From contig NZ_FYEA01000012.1 in NCBI RefSeq assembly GCF_900187605.1, positions 94,448-158,447 of the forward strand: a stretch of DNA of 64,000 bases. The letters are read 5' to 3'. The notes below the pieces were generated by a model that saw only the letters and a list, made by a program, of their open reading frames with translations, searched no databases and was not told where the DNA came from. Source of the DNA: Pseudomonas sp. Irchel 3H7 (lineage in GTDB: Bacteria > Pseudomonadota > Gammaproteobacteria > Pseudomonadales > Pseudomonadaceae). This document shows, piece by piece, positions 24,995 through 34,759 of the stretch. The position numbers and the translations under genes are program-made. Position 1 is the first letter of the stretch; each line of letters opens with the position of its first letter.

Positions 24995-26191
24995 TCAATC
25001 CGGCCAATGCCACGCCGGCTCATCCAGCACTCGCTGCCCGACAATCCCGGTCTGCCCCAGGGTTTTCTCCAGCACGATGCAATTGCACTCCGGGTCTTCC
25101 TGCAACGCCGAAATCAACCGCCGCGCATGCGACACCACCCACACCTGACACTGCTCCGACGCGCGAATGATCAGCCGCGCCAGCGCTGGCAACAGATCTG
25201 GGTGCAAACTGGTTTCCGGTTCGTTCAATACCATCAGCGTCGGCGGTCTCGGCGTCAGCAGCGCGGCGACCAGCAGCAGATAGCGCAACGTCCCGTCCGA
25301 CAGTTCCGCCGCCGATAACGGCCGCAACAAGCCTTCCTGATAAAACTCGATGGCAAACCGTCCGCCGGCCTGCGCTTCGATATGCACCCGTGCGCCAGGA
25401 AACGCATCGGTAATCGCCGCACGCATGGCGTCGCCATCACCAATCTCGATGATGGTCTGCAATGCCGCCGCCAGATCCCGGCCGTCGTGATGCAGCACCG
25501 GCGTGCGTGTGCCCAATTGCGGCTGGCGCACCGGTGCATCGGCATCGCTGCGAAAGTGATCGTAAAAGCGCCAGCGACGAATGAACTCACGCATCTGGAA
25601 CACTTCCGGTGAGCTGCGCAGGCTGCCGACCTGATCGAACAGACTGTCAAAGTTCGGCGTGTGTTGCGCCAGTACATCCCATTGGCGCTCGGTACGTGCG
25701 CGGATCATCGGCCCGTCACGATCCACCAGCAGGCTGGCGGGACGGTAAAGCGCGCCGGCCCAGATGCACTCGCGCTTGATCTGCGGGTCAAGGCTGAAGC
25801 GCGAGGGTATCGGCCGTGAATGTTCGGGCAACATGAAGTGCCCGTTAGAGTCGGGCAGCCCGAGGCTGATCGAATAACTGAAGTCTTCCCCGGCGAACCC
25901 CAGGCGCAGTCGCTTCACAGCCTGACGCACCGTCGACTGAATGGGCACTTCGCCGTTGCGCATACGCCGGCTGATGGTTTCCGGCCCGGCCCAGAAGGTC
26001 GACTCCAGTCCACCCTCACGGGCCAGCGCATTGACCACCCCGCCCTGAGCGGTTTCCGCCAACAGGCGCAAGGCTCGGTAGAGATTGGACTTGCCGCTGC
26101 CGTTGGGGCCGGTGATCAGGTTCAGGCGGCCGAGCGGGATCACCAGTTTGTTGATCGAACGGTAATTGGCCACCGCGAGAGTATTGAGCAT
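24995..26191 (-). CDS. AAA-family ATPase (RecF/SMC-like, OLD-type)
   Basis: A 398-residue SMC-like ATPase. Walker A is GPNGSGKSN (residues about 29-37) in NLITGPNGSGKSNLYRAL. The C-terminal half has a signature-like region LSDGTLRYLLLVAALL, a Walker B in LMVLNEPETSLHPDLL and an H-loop VSHARRL. The N-terminus, starting YRSINKLVIPLGRLNLI, is typical of stand-alone chromosomal ATPases of the AAA_21 kind. No nuclease (TOPRIM) domain or partner toxin gene is seen, so it does not look like an OLD or Septu defence pair. The role may be DNA repair or unknown. It stands alone, convergent with the ABC operon. Confidence 0.8.
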   Translation of the reverse strand: MLNTLAVANYRSINKLVIPLGRLNLITGPNGSGKSNLYRALRLLAETAQGGVVNALAREGGLESTFWAGPETISRRMRNGEVPIQSTVRQAVKRLRLGFAGEDFSYSISLGLPDSNGHFMLPEHSRPIPSRFSLDPQIKRECIWAGALYRPASLLVDRDGPMIRARTERQWDVLAQHTPNFDSLFDQVGSLRSSPEVFQMREFIRRWRFYDHFRSDADAPVRQPQLGTRTPVLHHDGRDLAAALQTIIEIGDGDAMRAAITDAFPGARVHIEAQAGGRFAIEFYQEGLLRPLSAAELSDGTLRYLLLVAALLTPRPPTLMVLNEPETSLHPDLLPALARLIIRASEQCQVWVVSHARRLISALQEDPECNCIVLEKTLGQTGIVGQRVLDEPAWHWPD

Positions 26192-26217
26192 GGAATTCCT
26201 TCTCTTCAGGCGCCTAT

Positions 26218-26295
26218 TGTAGGAGCTGCCGGAGGCTGCGATCTTTTGATGTTGTTTTTAAAAGATCAAAAGATCGCAGCCTCCGGCAGCTCCTA
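26218..26295. repeat. Inverted REP pair between divergent genes
   Basis: TAGGAGCTGCCGGAGGCTGC and its inverted copy flank an AT-rich loop (CTTTTGATGTTGTTTTTAAA). It lies between the divergent AAA ATPase and RND operon, and is the same family as 5065 and 62041. Confidence 0.8.
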
Positions 26296-26391
26296 GAGGA
26301 AATATGGGGGACGAACGGGCGAACGTTGAACCCTGTTCTAAGCTCACAGTCGTATCGTCACTTGCACGTTCGTACACAGGAAGGAGTCTGC

Positions 26392-27495
26392 ATGGCGAGT
26401 CCCGGTTTGAAAACAGCGGTCATGCTGAGTCTGTTCACCTTGGTGACCGCATGCGGCGAGAAAAAAGCCCCTGAGGAATACCTGCCACGGGTCTTTGTAC
26501 AAGAGGTCAAACCCACGGATTACGCGGCTTCGGTGACATTGACCGGTGACGTGCAGGCGCGCGTGCAGACTGAATTGTCGTTCCGCGTCGGCGGCAAGAT
26601 CATCCAGCGCATGGTCGACGTCGGCGACCGGGTCACCGCCAAACAGGTGCTGGCCAAACTCGATCCCAAGGATTTGCAGACCAACGTCGACTCCGCCCAG
26701 GCTCAGGTAGTCGCCGAACAAGCCCGGGTGAAACAGAGTGCCGCGGCGTTCGTACGCCAGCAAAAACTCCTGCCCAAGGGCTACACCAGCCAGAGCGAAT
26801 ACGATTCCGCCCAAGCGGCGCTGCGCAGCAGCCAGAGCGCCTTGAGTGCGGCGCAGGCACAATTGGCCAACGCCAAGGATCAGCTCAGCTACACCGCGTT
26901 AATTGCCGATGCGCCGGGCGTGATTACCGAGCGCCAAGCAGAAGTCGGCCAAGTGGTGCAGGCCACTGCGCCGATTTTTTCGCTGGCCCGCGACGGCGAC
27001 CGTGACGCGGTGTTCAACGTCTACGAATCGCTGCTGGCCGAGCGTCCTGCGGATCCCTCGATCGTCGTCAGCCTGCTCGATAACCCTGCCATCAAAACCA
27101 CCGGTACGGTGCGTGAAATCACCCCGGCGGTGTCGGCGCAGTCCGGCACGGTGCAAGTCAAAGTCAGCCTCGACAGCTTGCCACAAGGGATGCAGCTGGG
27201 CTCGGTGGTCAGCGCCACGGCCAAGGGCAGCGGCAAGTCGGCAGTCGAATTGCCATGGTCGGCGCTGACCAAAAACATCAGTGATCCGGCGGTGTGGATG
27301 GTCGACGATAAAGGTGAAGCGCAGTTGCACAACGTGACCGTCGGCCGCTACCTGATCGGCAAGGTCATCATCAGCGAAGGCCTCAAGGGCGGGGAAAAAG
27401 TCATCGTCGCCGGTGGGCAGTTGTTGCATCCCGGCATGAAAGTCGAAATCGCTGAAAACACCTACAAGGATCTGCAACCGGGAGCACAGCCATGA
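26392..27495 (+). CDS. RND efflux periplasmic adaptor 1 (TriA-like)
   Basis: A membrane-fusion protein that links an RND pump to an outer-membrane channel. The start at 26392 is supported by GGAAGGAG at 26379-26386; the N-terminus then forms a lipoprotein signal with a TLVTAC lipobox. The 367 residues show the barrel-sandwich motif FRVGGKIIQRMVDVGDRVTAKQVLAKLDP, an alpha-hairpin of Ala/Gln-rich repeats (about 90-150) and the second lipoyl half with DAPGVITERQAEVGQVV. It is followed at once by a second adaptor, overlapping by 4 bp. Two adaptors with one pump is the arrangement of TriABC in P. aeruginosa. Confidence 0.87.
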   Translation: MASPGLKTAVMLSLFTLVTACGEKKAPEEYLPRVFVQEVKPTDYAASVTLTGDVQARVQTELSFRVGGKIIQRMVDVGDRVTAKQVLAKLDPKDLQTNVDSAQAQVVAEQARVKQSAAAFVRQQKLLPKGYTSQSEYDSAQAALRSSQSALSAAQAQLANAKDQLSYTALIADAPGVITERQAEVGQVVQATAPIFSLARDGDRDAVFNVYESLLAERPADPSIVVSLLDNPAIKTTGTVREITPAVSAQSGTVQVKVSLDSLPQGMQLGSVVSATAKGSGKSAVELPWSALTKNISDPAVWMVDDKGEAQLHNVTVGRYLIGKVIISEGLKGGEKVIVAGGQLLHPGMKVEIAENTYKDLQPGAQP

Positions 27496-28556
27496 AGCGT
27501 CTGGGGCTGTTATCCGTGGGTGTGTTGCTGGCGGCCTGCTCGAAAAGCGAGCCACCTCCGGAGCCGGTCCGTCCGGTGTTATCGGTCAAGGTTCAAGCGC
27601 TGAGCGAGGAAAGCCTCGGGCGTTTCGCCGGCAGCATCCAGGCGCGTTATGAAAGCAACACCGGTTTCCGCGTCGGTGGCCGCATCGCCAGCCGCAACGT
27701 CGATGTCGGAACCGAAGTGCAAAAGGGCACGCTGCTCGCCACCCTCGATCCGTCTGATCAGCAGAACCAATTGCGTTCGGCCCAGGGCGACCTGGCCAAG
27801 GTTCAGGCGCAACTGATCAATGCCCAGGCCAATGCCCGCCGTCAGCAGGCGCTGTTCGATCGTGGCGTCGGGGCGCAGGCACAACTGGACATTGCCACCA
27901 CGGACTTGAAAACCACCCAGGCCTCGCTGGACCAGGCACGGGCGGCGGTCAATCAAAGCAAGGACCAGCTCGGCTACACCGAACTGCGTTCCGACCATAA
28001 AGCCGTGGTCACCGCGTGGAACGCTGAAGCCGGGCAAGTGGTGACGGCGGGCCAGCAGGTCGTAACCCTGGCGCAACCGGACATCAAGGAAGCGGTGATC
28101 GATCTGCCGGACACCCTGGTCGATCAGATTCCCTCCGACGTGGTGTTTCTGGTGGCCGGGCAACTCGACCCGAGCATCAACACCACGGCAACCCTTCGCG
28201 AGATCGAACCGCAGGCGCAAAGCGCCACGCGTACTCGTCGCGCACGCCTGACGCTGGCCGAGACACCGGACGGTTTCCGCCTCGGCACGGCGATCAGCGT
28301 GACCCTCAGTTCGGCGATCAAACCGCGCATCGAATTGCCGGCTACCGCTTTGCAGGAGGTCGACGGCAAACCACGGATCTGGGTCATCGACACCCAGAGC
28401 AAAACCGTCAGCCCTCGCGACGTCAGCGTGATCAGCCGCACCGACAGCAGCGTAGTGCTCGCGGGCGGCGTGAAGAATGGCGAGCGCGTGGTCAGCGCGG
28501 GCGTCAACAGCCTCAAACCCGGACAATCGGTAAAACTTGACGAGGACAGTCAATGA
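27492..28556 (+). CDS. RND efflux periplasmic adaptor 2 (TriB-like)
   Basis: A second membrane-fusion protein of 354 residues with the lipobox VLLAAC at about residue 16. It has its own lipoyl motif FRVGGRIASRNVDVGTEVQKGTLLATLDP, a coiled-coil hairpin around residues 95-150 and a beta-barrel domain. It is related to but clearly different from the upstream adaptor. It overlaps both neighbours by 4 bp. The two adaptors probably form mixed hexamers around the pump, as described for TriA and TriB. Confidence 0.87.
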   Translation: MKRLGLLSVGVLLAACSKSEPPPEPVRPVLSVKVQALSEESLGRFAGSIQARYESNTGFRVGGRIASRNVDVGTEVQKGTLLATLDPSDQQNQLRSAQGDLAKVQAQLINAQANARRQQALFDRGVGAQAQLDIATTDLKTTQASLDQARAAVNQSKDQLGYTELRSDHKAVVTAWNAEAGQVVTAGQQVVTLAQPDIKEAVIDLPDTLVDQIPSDVVFLVAGQLDPSINTTATLREIEPQAQSATRTRRARLTLAETPDGFRLGTAISVTLSSAIKPRIELPATALQEVDGKPRIWVIDTQSKTVSPRDVSVISRTDSSVVLAGGVKNGERVVSAGVNSLKPGQSVKLDEDSQ

Positions 28557-31500
28557 AAGGCTCTTTCAACCTCTCCGAATGGGCCCTCAAGCATCAGTCA
28601 TTCGTCTGGTACCTGATGTTCGTCGCATTGCTGATGGGTGTGTTCTCGTACTTCAATCTGGGCCGCGAAGAAGACCCGTCGTTCACCATCAAGACCATGG
28701 TGATCCAGACCAAATGGCCGGGCGCGACCCAGGAGGAAACCCTTGCGCAGGTCACCGATCGCATCGAGAAAAAACTCGAAGAACTCGACTCCCTCGACTA
28801 CGTGAAAAGTTACACGCGCCCCGGCGAATCGACGGTGTACGTGTACCTGCGCGACACCACCAGCGCCAAGGACATCCCGGAAATCTGGTACCAGGTGCGC
28901 AAGAAGATCGACGACATTCGCGGGCAGTTCCCCAAAGGTATTCAAGGGCCCGGGTTCAACGACGAGTTCGGTGATGTGTTCGGCTCGGTCTACGCCTTCA
29001 CCGCCGATGGCCTGACCATGCGCCAGTTACGCGATTACGTGGAACAGGCGCGGGCCGAGATCCGCAATGTACCGGGGCTGGGCAAGATCGAAATGATCGG
29101 CCAGCAGGACGAAGTGATTTATCTGAACTTCTCTACCCGCAAACTCGCGGCGTTGGGTATCGATCAGCGTCAGGTCGTGCAGAGCCTGCAATCGCAGAAC
29201 GCCGTGACCCCGGCCGGTGTGATCGAGGCCGGCCCTGAGCGGATTTCCGTGCGCACTTCGGGGCAGTTCGCCTCGGAAAAGGATCTGGCCGAGGTCAATC
29301 TCAAACTCAACGACCGTTTCTATCGCCTGGCTGACATCGCCGACATCACTCGCGGTTACACCGATCCGGCTACCCCGGAATTCCGCTTCGACGGCAAACC
29401 GGCCATCGGTCTGGCGATTGCCATGCAGAAGGGCGGCAACGTTCAGGAGTTTGGCAAGGCGTTGCACCAGCGCATCGATGAACTGACTGCAGACTTGCCG
29501 GTTGGCGTGGGTGTGCACACCGTGTCCGATCAGGCGGTGGTGGTGGAAGAAGCGGTCGGTGGCTTTACCAGTGCCCTGTTCGAGGCGGTGATCATCGTGC
29601 TGGTGGTCAGCTTCATCAGCCTCGGCGTGCGCGCCGGCCTGGTGGTGGCGTGCTCGATTCCGCTGGTGCTGGCGATGGTGTTTGTGTTCATGGAATACAG
29701 TGGCATCACCATGCAGCGGATTTCTCTCGGCGCACTGATCATCGCTCTCGGCCTGCTCGTCGACGACGCGATGATCACCGTGGAGATGATGGTCACGCGC
29801 CTGGAAATGGGCGAGACCAAGGAGCAAGCCGCGACGTTCGCCTACACCTCGACGGCGTTCCCGATGCTCACCGGTACACTGGTGACCGTCGCCGGTTTCG
29901 TGCCCATCGGCCTCAACGCCAGTTCCGCCGGTGAGTACACCTACACGCTGTTTGCGGTGATTGCCGTGGCCATGATTGTGTCGTGGATTGTCGCGGTGTT
30001 CTTCGCTCCGGTGATCGGCGTGCACATTCTCAGCGCCAACGTGAAACCCCATGAAGCCGAGCCTGGCCGCGTCGGGCGTGCGTTCAATGGCGGCCTGTTG
30101 TGGGCGATGCGCAATCGCTGGTGGGCGATCGGGATCACCGTACTGCTGTTTGTTCTGTCGATTTTTTGCATGCGCTTTGTGCAGAACCAGTTTTTCCCGG
30201 CGTCGGACCGCCCGGAAATTCTCGTCGACCTCAACCTGCCGCAAAACGCCTCGATCGACGAAACCCGCAAGGCTGTCGACAAGCTCGAAGCGACGCTCAA
30301 GGGGGATCCGGACATCGTGCGCTGGAGTACTTACATCGGTCAGGGCGCGATCCGTTTCTATCTGCCGCTCGACCAGCAATTGCAAAACCCGTACTACGCG
30401 CAACTGGTGATCGTCAGCAAAGACTTCGAGGCCCGTGAGGCACTCAGTCAGCGTCTGCGCGAGCGCTTGCACAAAGACTTCGTCGGCATCGGCAGTTACG
30501 TCCAGGCGCTGGAAATGGGCCCGCCGGTGGGGCGTCCGATCCAGTACCGGGTCAGCGGCAAGGACATCGATCAAGTGCGCAAACACGCCATCGACCTCGC
30601 CACCGAGCTGGACAAGAACCCGCACATCGGCGAGATCATTTACGACTGGAACGAGCCGGGCAAAGTCCTGCGCATCGACATCGCGCAGGACAAGGCGCGG
30701 CAGCTCGGGTTGTCCTCCGAAGACGTGGCGAACCTGATGAACAGCATCGTCAGCGGCGCGCCTTTGACCCAGGTCAACGACGACATCTATCTGATCAATG
30801 TGGTCGGCCGGGCGGTGAATTCGGAGCGCGGTACGCCGGAAACCCTGCAGAATCTGCAGATCGTTACGCCCAACGGCACATCGATTCCGTTACTGGCGTT
30901 CGCCACTGTGCGCTATGAGCTGGAACAGCCGCTGGTGTGGCGTCGCGACCGTTTGCCGACCATCACCATCAAGGCTTCGGTGCGCGACGAGATCCAGCCG
31001 ACCGATCTGGTGAAAATCCTCAAGCCGTCGATTGATGCCTTCGCTGACAAATTGCCGGTCGGCTACAAGGTCGCCACCGGCGGTACGGTCGAGGAAAGCG
31101 GCAAGGCGCAGGGGCCGATTGCCAAGGTCTTGCCGTTGATGCTGTTTTTGATGGCGACCTTTCTGATGATCCAGTTGCACAGCGTGCAGAAGATGTTCCT
31201 GGTGGCGAGTGTCGCGCCGCTGGGGCTGATCGGCGTGGTGCTGGCGCTGGTGCCGACCGGTACGCCGATGGGCTTTGTGGCGATTCTGGGGATTCTCGCG
31301 CTGATCGGCATCATCATCCGTAACTCGGTGATTCTGGTGACGCAGATCGATGAGTTCGAGAAGAAGGGCTATGCACCGTGGGATGCGGTGGTGGAGGCGA
31401 CTGAGCATCGGCGTCGGCCGATCCTGTTGACCGCGGCAGCGGCGAGCATGGGCATGATCCCGATTGCCCGGGAAGTGTTCTGGGGACCGATGGCGTACGC

Positions 31501-31618
31501 GATGATCGGCGGGATTGTGGTGGCGACGTTGCTGACGCTGCTGTTCCTGCCGGCGCTGTATGTGGCCTGGTACAAGATTCGCGAGCCGAAGAAGGACGCT
31601 TCGTCATCGACCCGCTGA
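28553..31618 (+). CDS. RND efflux pump, HAE1 type (TriC-like)
   Basis: A 1021-residue inner-membrane proton/drug antiporter. The two-fold RND architecture is visible: a first span at residues 15-35, a large periplasmic loop, spans about 335-480, a second loop and spans about 850-1010. The proton-relay aspartates lie in GLLVDDAMITVEMMV. The segment FNLSEWALKHQSFVWYL at the N-terminus fits the TriC type. No outer-membrane channel gene is adjacent, as in triABC, which borrows OpmH/TolC. The substrate is unknown; triclosan and detergents are known for TriABC. It has no evident link to sulfur metabolism. Confidence 0.88.
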   Translation: MKGSFNLSEWALKHQSFVWYLMFVALLMGVFSYFNLGREEDPSFTIKTMVIQTKWPGATQEETLAQVTDRIEKKLEELDSLDYVKSYTRPGESTVYVYLRDTTSAKDIPEIWYQVRKKIDDIRGQFPKGIQGPGFNDEFGDVFGSVYAFTADGLTMRQLRDYVEQARAEIRNVPGLGKIEMIGQQDEVIYLNFSTRKLAALGIDQRQVVQSLQSQNAVTPAGVIEAGPERISVRTSGQFASEKDLAEVNLKLNDRFYRLADIADITRGYTDPATPEFRFDGKPAIGLAIAMQKGGNVQEFGKALHQRIDELTADLPVGVGVHTVSDQAVVVEEAVGGFTSALFEAVIIVLVVSFISLGVRAGLVVACSIPLVLAMVFVFMEYSGITMQRISLGALIIALGLLVDDAMITVEMMVTRLEMGETKEQAATFAYTSTAFPMLTGTLVTVAGFVPIGLNASSAGEYTYTLFAVIAVAMIVSWIVAVFFAPVIGVHILSANVKPHEAEPGRVGRAFNGGLLWAMRNRWWAIGITVLLFVLSIFCMRFVQNQFFPASDRPEILVDLNLPQNASIDETRKAVDKLEATLKGDPDIVRWSTYIGQGAIRFYLPLDQQLQNPYYAQLVIVSKDFEAREALSQRLRERLHKDFVGIGSYVQALEMGPPVGRPIQYRVSGKDIDQVRKHAIDLATELDKNPHIGEIIYDWNEPGKVLRIDIAQDKARQLGLSSEDVANLMNSIVSGAPLTQVNDDIYLINVVGRAVNSERGTPETLQNLQIVTPNGTSIPLLAFATVRYELEQPLVWRRDRLPTITIKASVRDEIQPTDLVKILKPSIDAFADKLPVGYKVATGGTVEESGKAQGPIAKVLPLMLFLMATFLMIQLHSVQKMFLVASVAPLGLIGVVLALVPTGTPMGFVAILGILALIGIIIRNSVILVTQIDEFEKKGYAPWDAVVEATEHRRRPILLTAAAASMGMIPIAREVFWGPMAYAMIGGIVVATLLTLLFLPALYVAWYKIREPKKDASSSTR

Positions 31619-31708
31619 GTGCGTTTGTTACACCTTTGGGAAAGGTCTGACTTACAACTGTGATGCCTTGCGTTACCGTCCTTCCTCCATTTGGAGGAGG
31701 GACGCCTG

Positions 31709-33961
31709 ATGTCGACTGTCACTTGCTGGCTGCGCCAACTGCTGTTATTGGCCGGCCTGTGCCTGTCGCCCTCATCGCTGGCCGACATCCTTTTGGTGAA
31801 CCCGCTGTGGCGCGTACAACTCGACCCCGCAACCCTCGCCGTGCGAGTCACCCCGGCCAACGGCGCGACTGTACAGGCATCGACGGGTGTCGCCGCGCAC
31901 AGGGTCAGCAACCTGGTGCAACGCGACAATCGCGTCGACTGGCAATGGAACGATGGCGCCTGGTCACTCAGCGTTGATCTCGATCAACGCGACCTGACGT
32001 TCTCGATCACCGCACGCGCCCCGGCTGAACTTGAGTTCTTGCGCCAGCCCGGTAACGCCATGGGCAAGGGCCTGATCTGGCCGTTGGCCGAGGGGCATTA
32101 TGTGCCGCGCGGCGATCCGGTGTGGCAGGCGTTTCTGGTGCGTCAAGGGGTGCTCAATGCCACTCAGGACATGAGTCTGCCGATCTGGGGTGTCGAGCAT
32201 GAGGGATTCAGCCTCAGCTGGTTGCTGACCAATCCCTTTAACAAACAACTGCAGTTCAACGCTGAAGGCGATTCGCTGGCTTTGTCGGTGCGCCACCAAT
32301 TCACCTCACTCAAGCCGTCGACACCGCTGACGTTCAGCCTGTTTTTGGGTGACGCCGACCCGCTGGCCGGCGCCAAACGCTACCGGCAATGGCTGATCGA
32401 CACCGGCCGTTACGAAAGCCTGAGCAGCAAGCTTGAGAAAACACCGGCGTCGCGAAAGCTGTTGGGCGCCACTCATGTCTACCTGTGGGGCAACGATCTG
32501 CTGGGGCAAAAGGATGTGCGTAACTGGCCGGTGTTGCTTGGCAAGTTGCGCGGCCCGAGCCGCCTTGCCGGCGCATTGCGCGAAGGCATGGATCGCGAAG
32601 GCTTGCAGTTGCTGGCCACCGAAACGGTGCTCGATCGTTATCAGCAAGACGTGCTGCTGCGCAGCCTCAATCACGCGCTGAACACCCAGGCGCGCAAAAC
32701 CTGGCAAGCCCGCGCGGTGCCGGACATGCACGCACTGGCCAACGGTTATGTTGCCTTGCGCGGGCAACTGGCCCGCGAGTTCGCGGGTGCCGTGACAGCC
32801 AATTCCGAGCAATGGGGCAGCACTTTGTCGCTGGATACGATTGAGCGATTGCAGAACGCCGGGCTGTCGCGCCTGTGGTTGGGGCTTGGCGAGGGCTGGG
32901 AGGGCGGCCTCTGGCATCCCGAGGCGGTTCGCGCGGGCGTGCAGGCGGGGTATCTGCTTGCACCGTATGACTCTTACGAGACCGCGCTGAGGCGGGATGA
33001 GAATCCAGACTGGACCACCGCACATCTGGGTGACACGGCTTACCGTGAGTGCGCCATCTTGCTGGAAGATCGCACGATGAAAAGCGGCTTTCAGCAGTCG
33101 GGTCATTACACCGACCCGCGTTGCGTGCGCCCTTTGTTGGAGCAACGGGTCAAAGCGGTCAGCGTCGCCGCTGGTTTCAACAGCTGGTTTCTCGACGCCT
33201 ACGCCACAGGCATGGTGTTCGACAGCTACCGTGCGGACGCCCCAATGACACAGGCACAGAACGCCGAAGGCAATGTCGCGGCGTCGCGCTGGATCAATGA
33301 AGTGCTGCAATTGCCCAGCGGCTCAGAAGACGGCAATGCAACGACGGCCCAAGGCGTACTGTTCGCTCATGGCATGCAGACACCGGTGATCGGTTGGGGC
33401 GATGCCGACATGAGTAAAAACCCGGATTCCGAATATTTTGTCGGCAAGTGGTTTCCGCCGGAGCAACCGGCCCTGTTCTTCAAATCCGTGCCAATAAAGG
33501 AACCGTTGCGGCGCATACACTTTGACCCGGCCAGCCGTTTGCCGCTTTATCAAGCGGTGTTCCACGGTTCGCTCATCACCACCCATCACTGGTTGTTCGA
33601 CAGCCTTAAACCAGGCAACGCAAGGGTGGAAAACGAACTGACGCAATTGCTGTACAACGTGCCGCCGCTGTACCACCTGAGTGCAGCAACGCTGGCGCAG
33701 CGACTGCCGCTGATGGCTCGTCAGGATGCATTTTTCCGTCCGCTGCATGAGCGCCTGGCGACGCAGGCGTTGACCGGTTTCCAATGGCTGAGCGGGGATC
33801 GGCAGGTGCAGCAGACTTCATTTGAAGACGGCACTCGGCTGCTGGCCAACTTCGATCCAGCCCCGCGTGAAGTGGACGGCCGGACCCTGCCCGGCGAGAG
33901 CATCACGCTGCTGCTGCCGGAAGGTACCGTCAGCCACTACCGGGTGCAGGCAACTCCCTGA
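31709..33961 (+). CDS. Large secreted glycoside hydrolase-like protein
   Basis: A 750-residue exported protein. The ATG at 31709 is preceded by GGAGGAGG at 31693-31700, and the signal peptide ends near PSSLADI. The N-terminal third is beta-rich, resembling the sandwich domain of large glycosidases. The middle has TIM-barrel-like segments such as GLSRLWLGLGEGWEGG, NSWFLDAYATGMVFDSYR with a candidate catalytic Asp, and TPVIGWGDADM. The C-terminus is a small beta domain (RLLANFDPAPREVDGR). It vaguely recalls GH101/GH129-type enzymes, but I cannot assign a family or substrate. It stands alone after the RND operon and converges with a methyltransferase. Confidence 0.6.
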   Translation: MSTVTCWLRQLLLLAGLCLSPSSLADILLVNPLWRVQLDPATLAVRVTPANGATVQASTGVAAHRVSNLVQRDNRVDWQWNDGAWSLSVDLDQRDLTFSITARAPAELEFLRQPGNAMGKGLIWPLAEGHYVPRGDPVWQAFLVRQGVLNATQDMSLPIWGVEHEGFSLSWLLTNPFNKQLQFNAEGDSLALSVRHQFTSLKPSTPLTFSLFLGDADPLAGAKRYRQWLIDTGRYESLSSKLEKTPASRKLLGATHVYLWGNDLLGQKDVRNWPVLLGKLRGPSRLAGALREGMDREGLQLLATETVLDRYQQDVLLRSLNHALNTQARKTWQARAVPDMHALANGYVALRGQLAREFAGAVTANSEQWGSTLSLDTIERLQNAGLSRLWLGLGEGWEGGLWHPEAVRAGVQAGYLLAPYDSYETALRRDENPDWTTAHLGDTAYRECAILLEDRTMKSGFQQSGHYTDPRCVRPLLEQRVKAVSVAAGFNSWFLDAYATGMVFDSYRADAPMTQAQNAEGNVAASRWINEVLQLPSGSEDGNATTAQGVLFAHGMQTPVIGWGDADMSKNPDSEYFVGKWFPPEQPALFFKSVPIKEPLRRIHFDPASRLPLYQAVFHGSLITTHHWLFDSLKPGNARVENELTQLLYNVPPLYHLSAATLAQRLPLMARQDAFFRPLHERLATQALTGFQWLSGDRQVQQTSFEDGTRLLANFDPAPREVDGRTLPGESITLLLPEGTVSHYRVQATP

Positions 33962-33962
33962 C

Positions 33963-34589
33963 TCAGACTTTGCGCCAGACGCTGGCCAACCACGGCTGCT
34001 GTTCGCGCGGCAGGCCTGCGGGACGGAAGTAGTGTTCAAGTTCGACGAATCCGGCGCGGGCAAGCAGCCCGCGCCATGCCTCCAGATCGTGATACGAGCC
34101 ATAGCGCGGCCCGTTCCAGCCCTCGCGGTTATCCCCGCGCGGGTTAGAGCTGAACAGCACACCGCCCGGTTTCAAGGTATCGCGCAGCTGTTGCAAAACC
34201 CGTGGCAATTCCTGCAATGGCACATGAAACAGCACCGCATTGGCGAAGATTCCGTCGAAGCGTTCAGCCGGCAGATCGAGTTTCAGAAAGTCCTGTTGCA
34301 GCACCTCGCAACCACTGTCCTCACGGGCCATTCGCGCAAACTCTTGGGAACCGTCGAGACCCACGGCGATGTGCCCCATACGCGTAAACGTCTGCAAATC
34401 CCGCCCCGGCCCGCAGCCGAAATCCAGAACCGTGAACGGCGCCACACCTTGAATATGCCGCAGCAGCGCATCGATGTTCTGGCTGACATCGTGGTCGCGG
34501 GTGCCTTCACGGAAGTCTTCAGCCACCGAGTTGTAGTGGCCGAGGGTGGTGGTGGTGATCTGTTCGAGATCGTTGGGGGTCTGCTTCAT
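33963..34589 (-). CDS. Class I SAM-dependent methyltransferase
   Basis: A 208-residue cytoplasmic protein with the SAM-binding glycine motif VLDFGCGPGRDL (residues about 54-65), the acidic residue in GLDGSQEFARMA, motif III-like FDGIFANAVLFHV and LKPGGVLFSSNPRG. This is the UbiE/small-molecule methyltransferase fold. The substrate is not predictable. The gene ends one base from the end of the glycosidase-like gene, convergently. Confidence 0.82.
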   Translation of the reverse strand: MKQTPNDLEQITTTTLGHYNSVAEDFREGTRDHDVSQNIDALLRHIQGVAPFTVLDFGCGPGRDLQTFTRMGHIAVGLDGSQEFARMAREDSGCEVLQQDFLKLDLPAERFDGIFANAVLFHVPLQELPRVLQQLRDTLKPGGVLFSSNPRGDNREGWNGPRYGSYHDLEAWRGLLARAGFVELEHYFRPAGLPREQQPWLASVWRKV

Positions 34590-34658
34590 GGTGGGGATAC
34601 GCGGGCAATTGGGATTTGCCGAATATACGCCATCGAGTTCGGGGCTGCTGCGCAGCCA

Positions 34659-34723
34659 TTCGCGAGCAGGCTCGCTCCCACAGGGGAACGCATTCCAAAT
34701 GTGGGAGCGAGCCTGCTCGCGAA
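34659..34723. repeat. REPIN (inverted REP doublet)
   Basis: TTCGCGAGCAGGCTCGCTCC and its inverted copy around a short spacer (AGGGGAACGCATTCCAAAT), upstream of the methyltransferase gene and downstream of metI. Confidence 0.85.
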
Positions 34724-34759
34724 AGCGGTTTCAGAGGCGCGGCATGATTCCGGATGAGC

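Noticed and set aside
24995..26191. AAA ATPase as part of an anti-phage defence pair
   Set aside because: No nuclease, TOPRIM domain or toxin gene lies next to it; the neighbours are an ABC importer and an efflux operon in other orientations.
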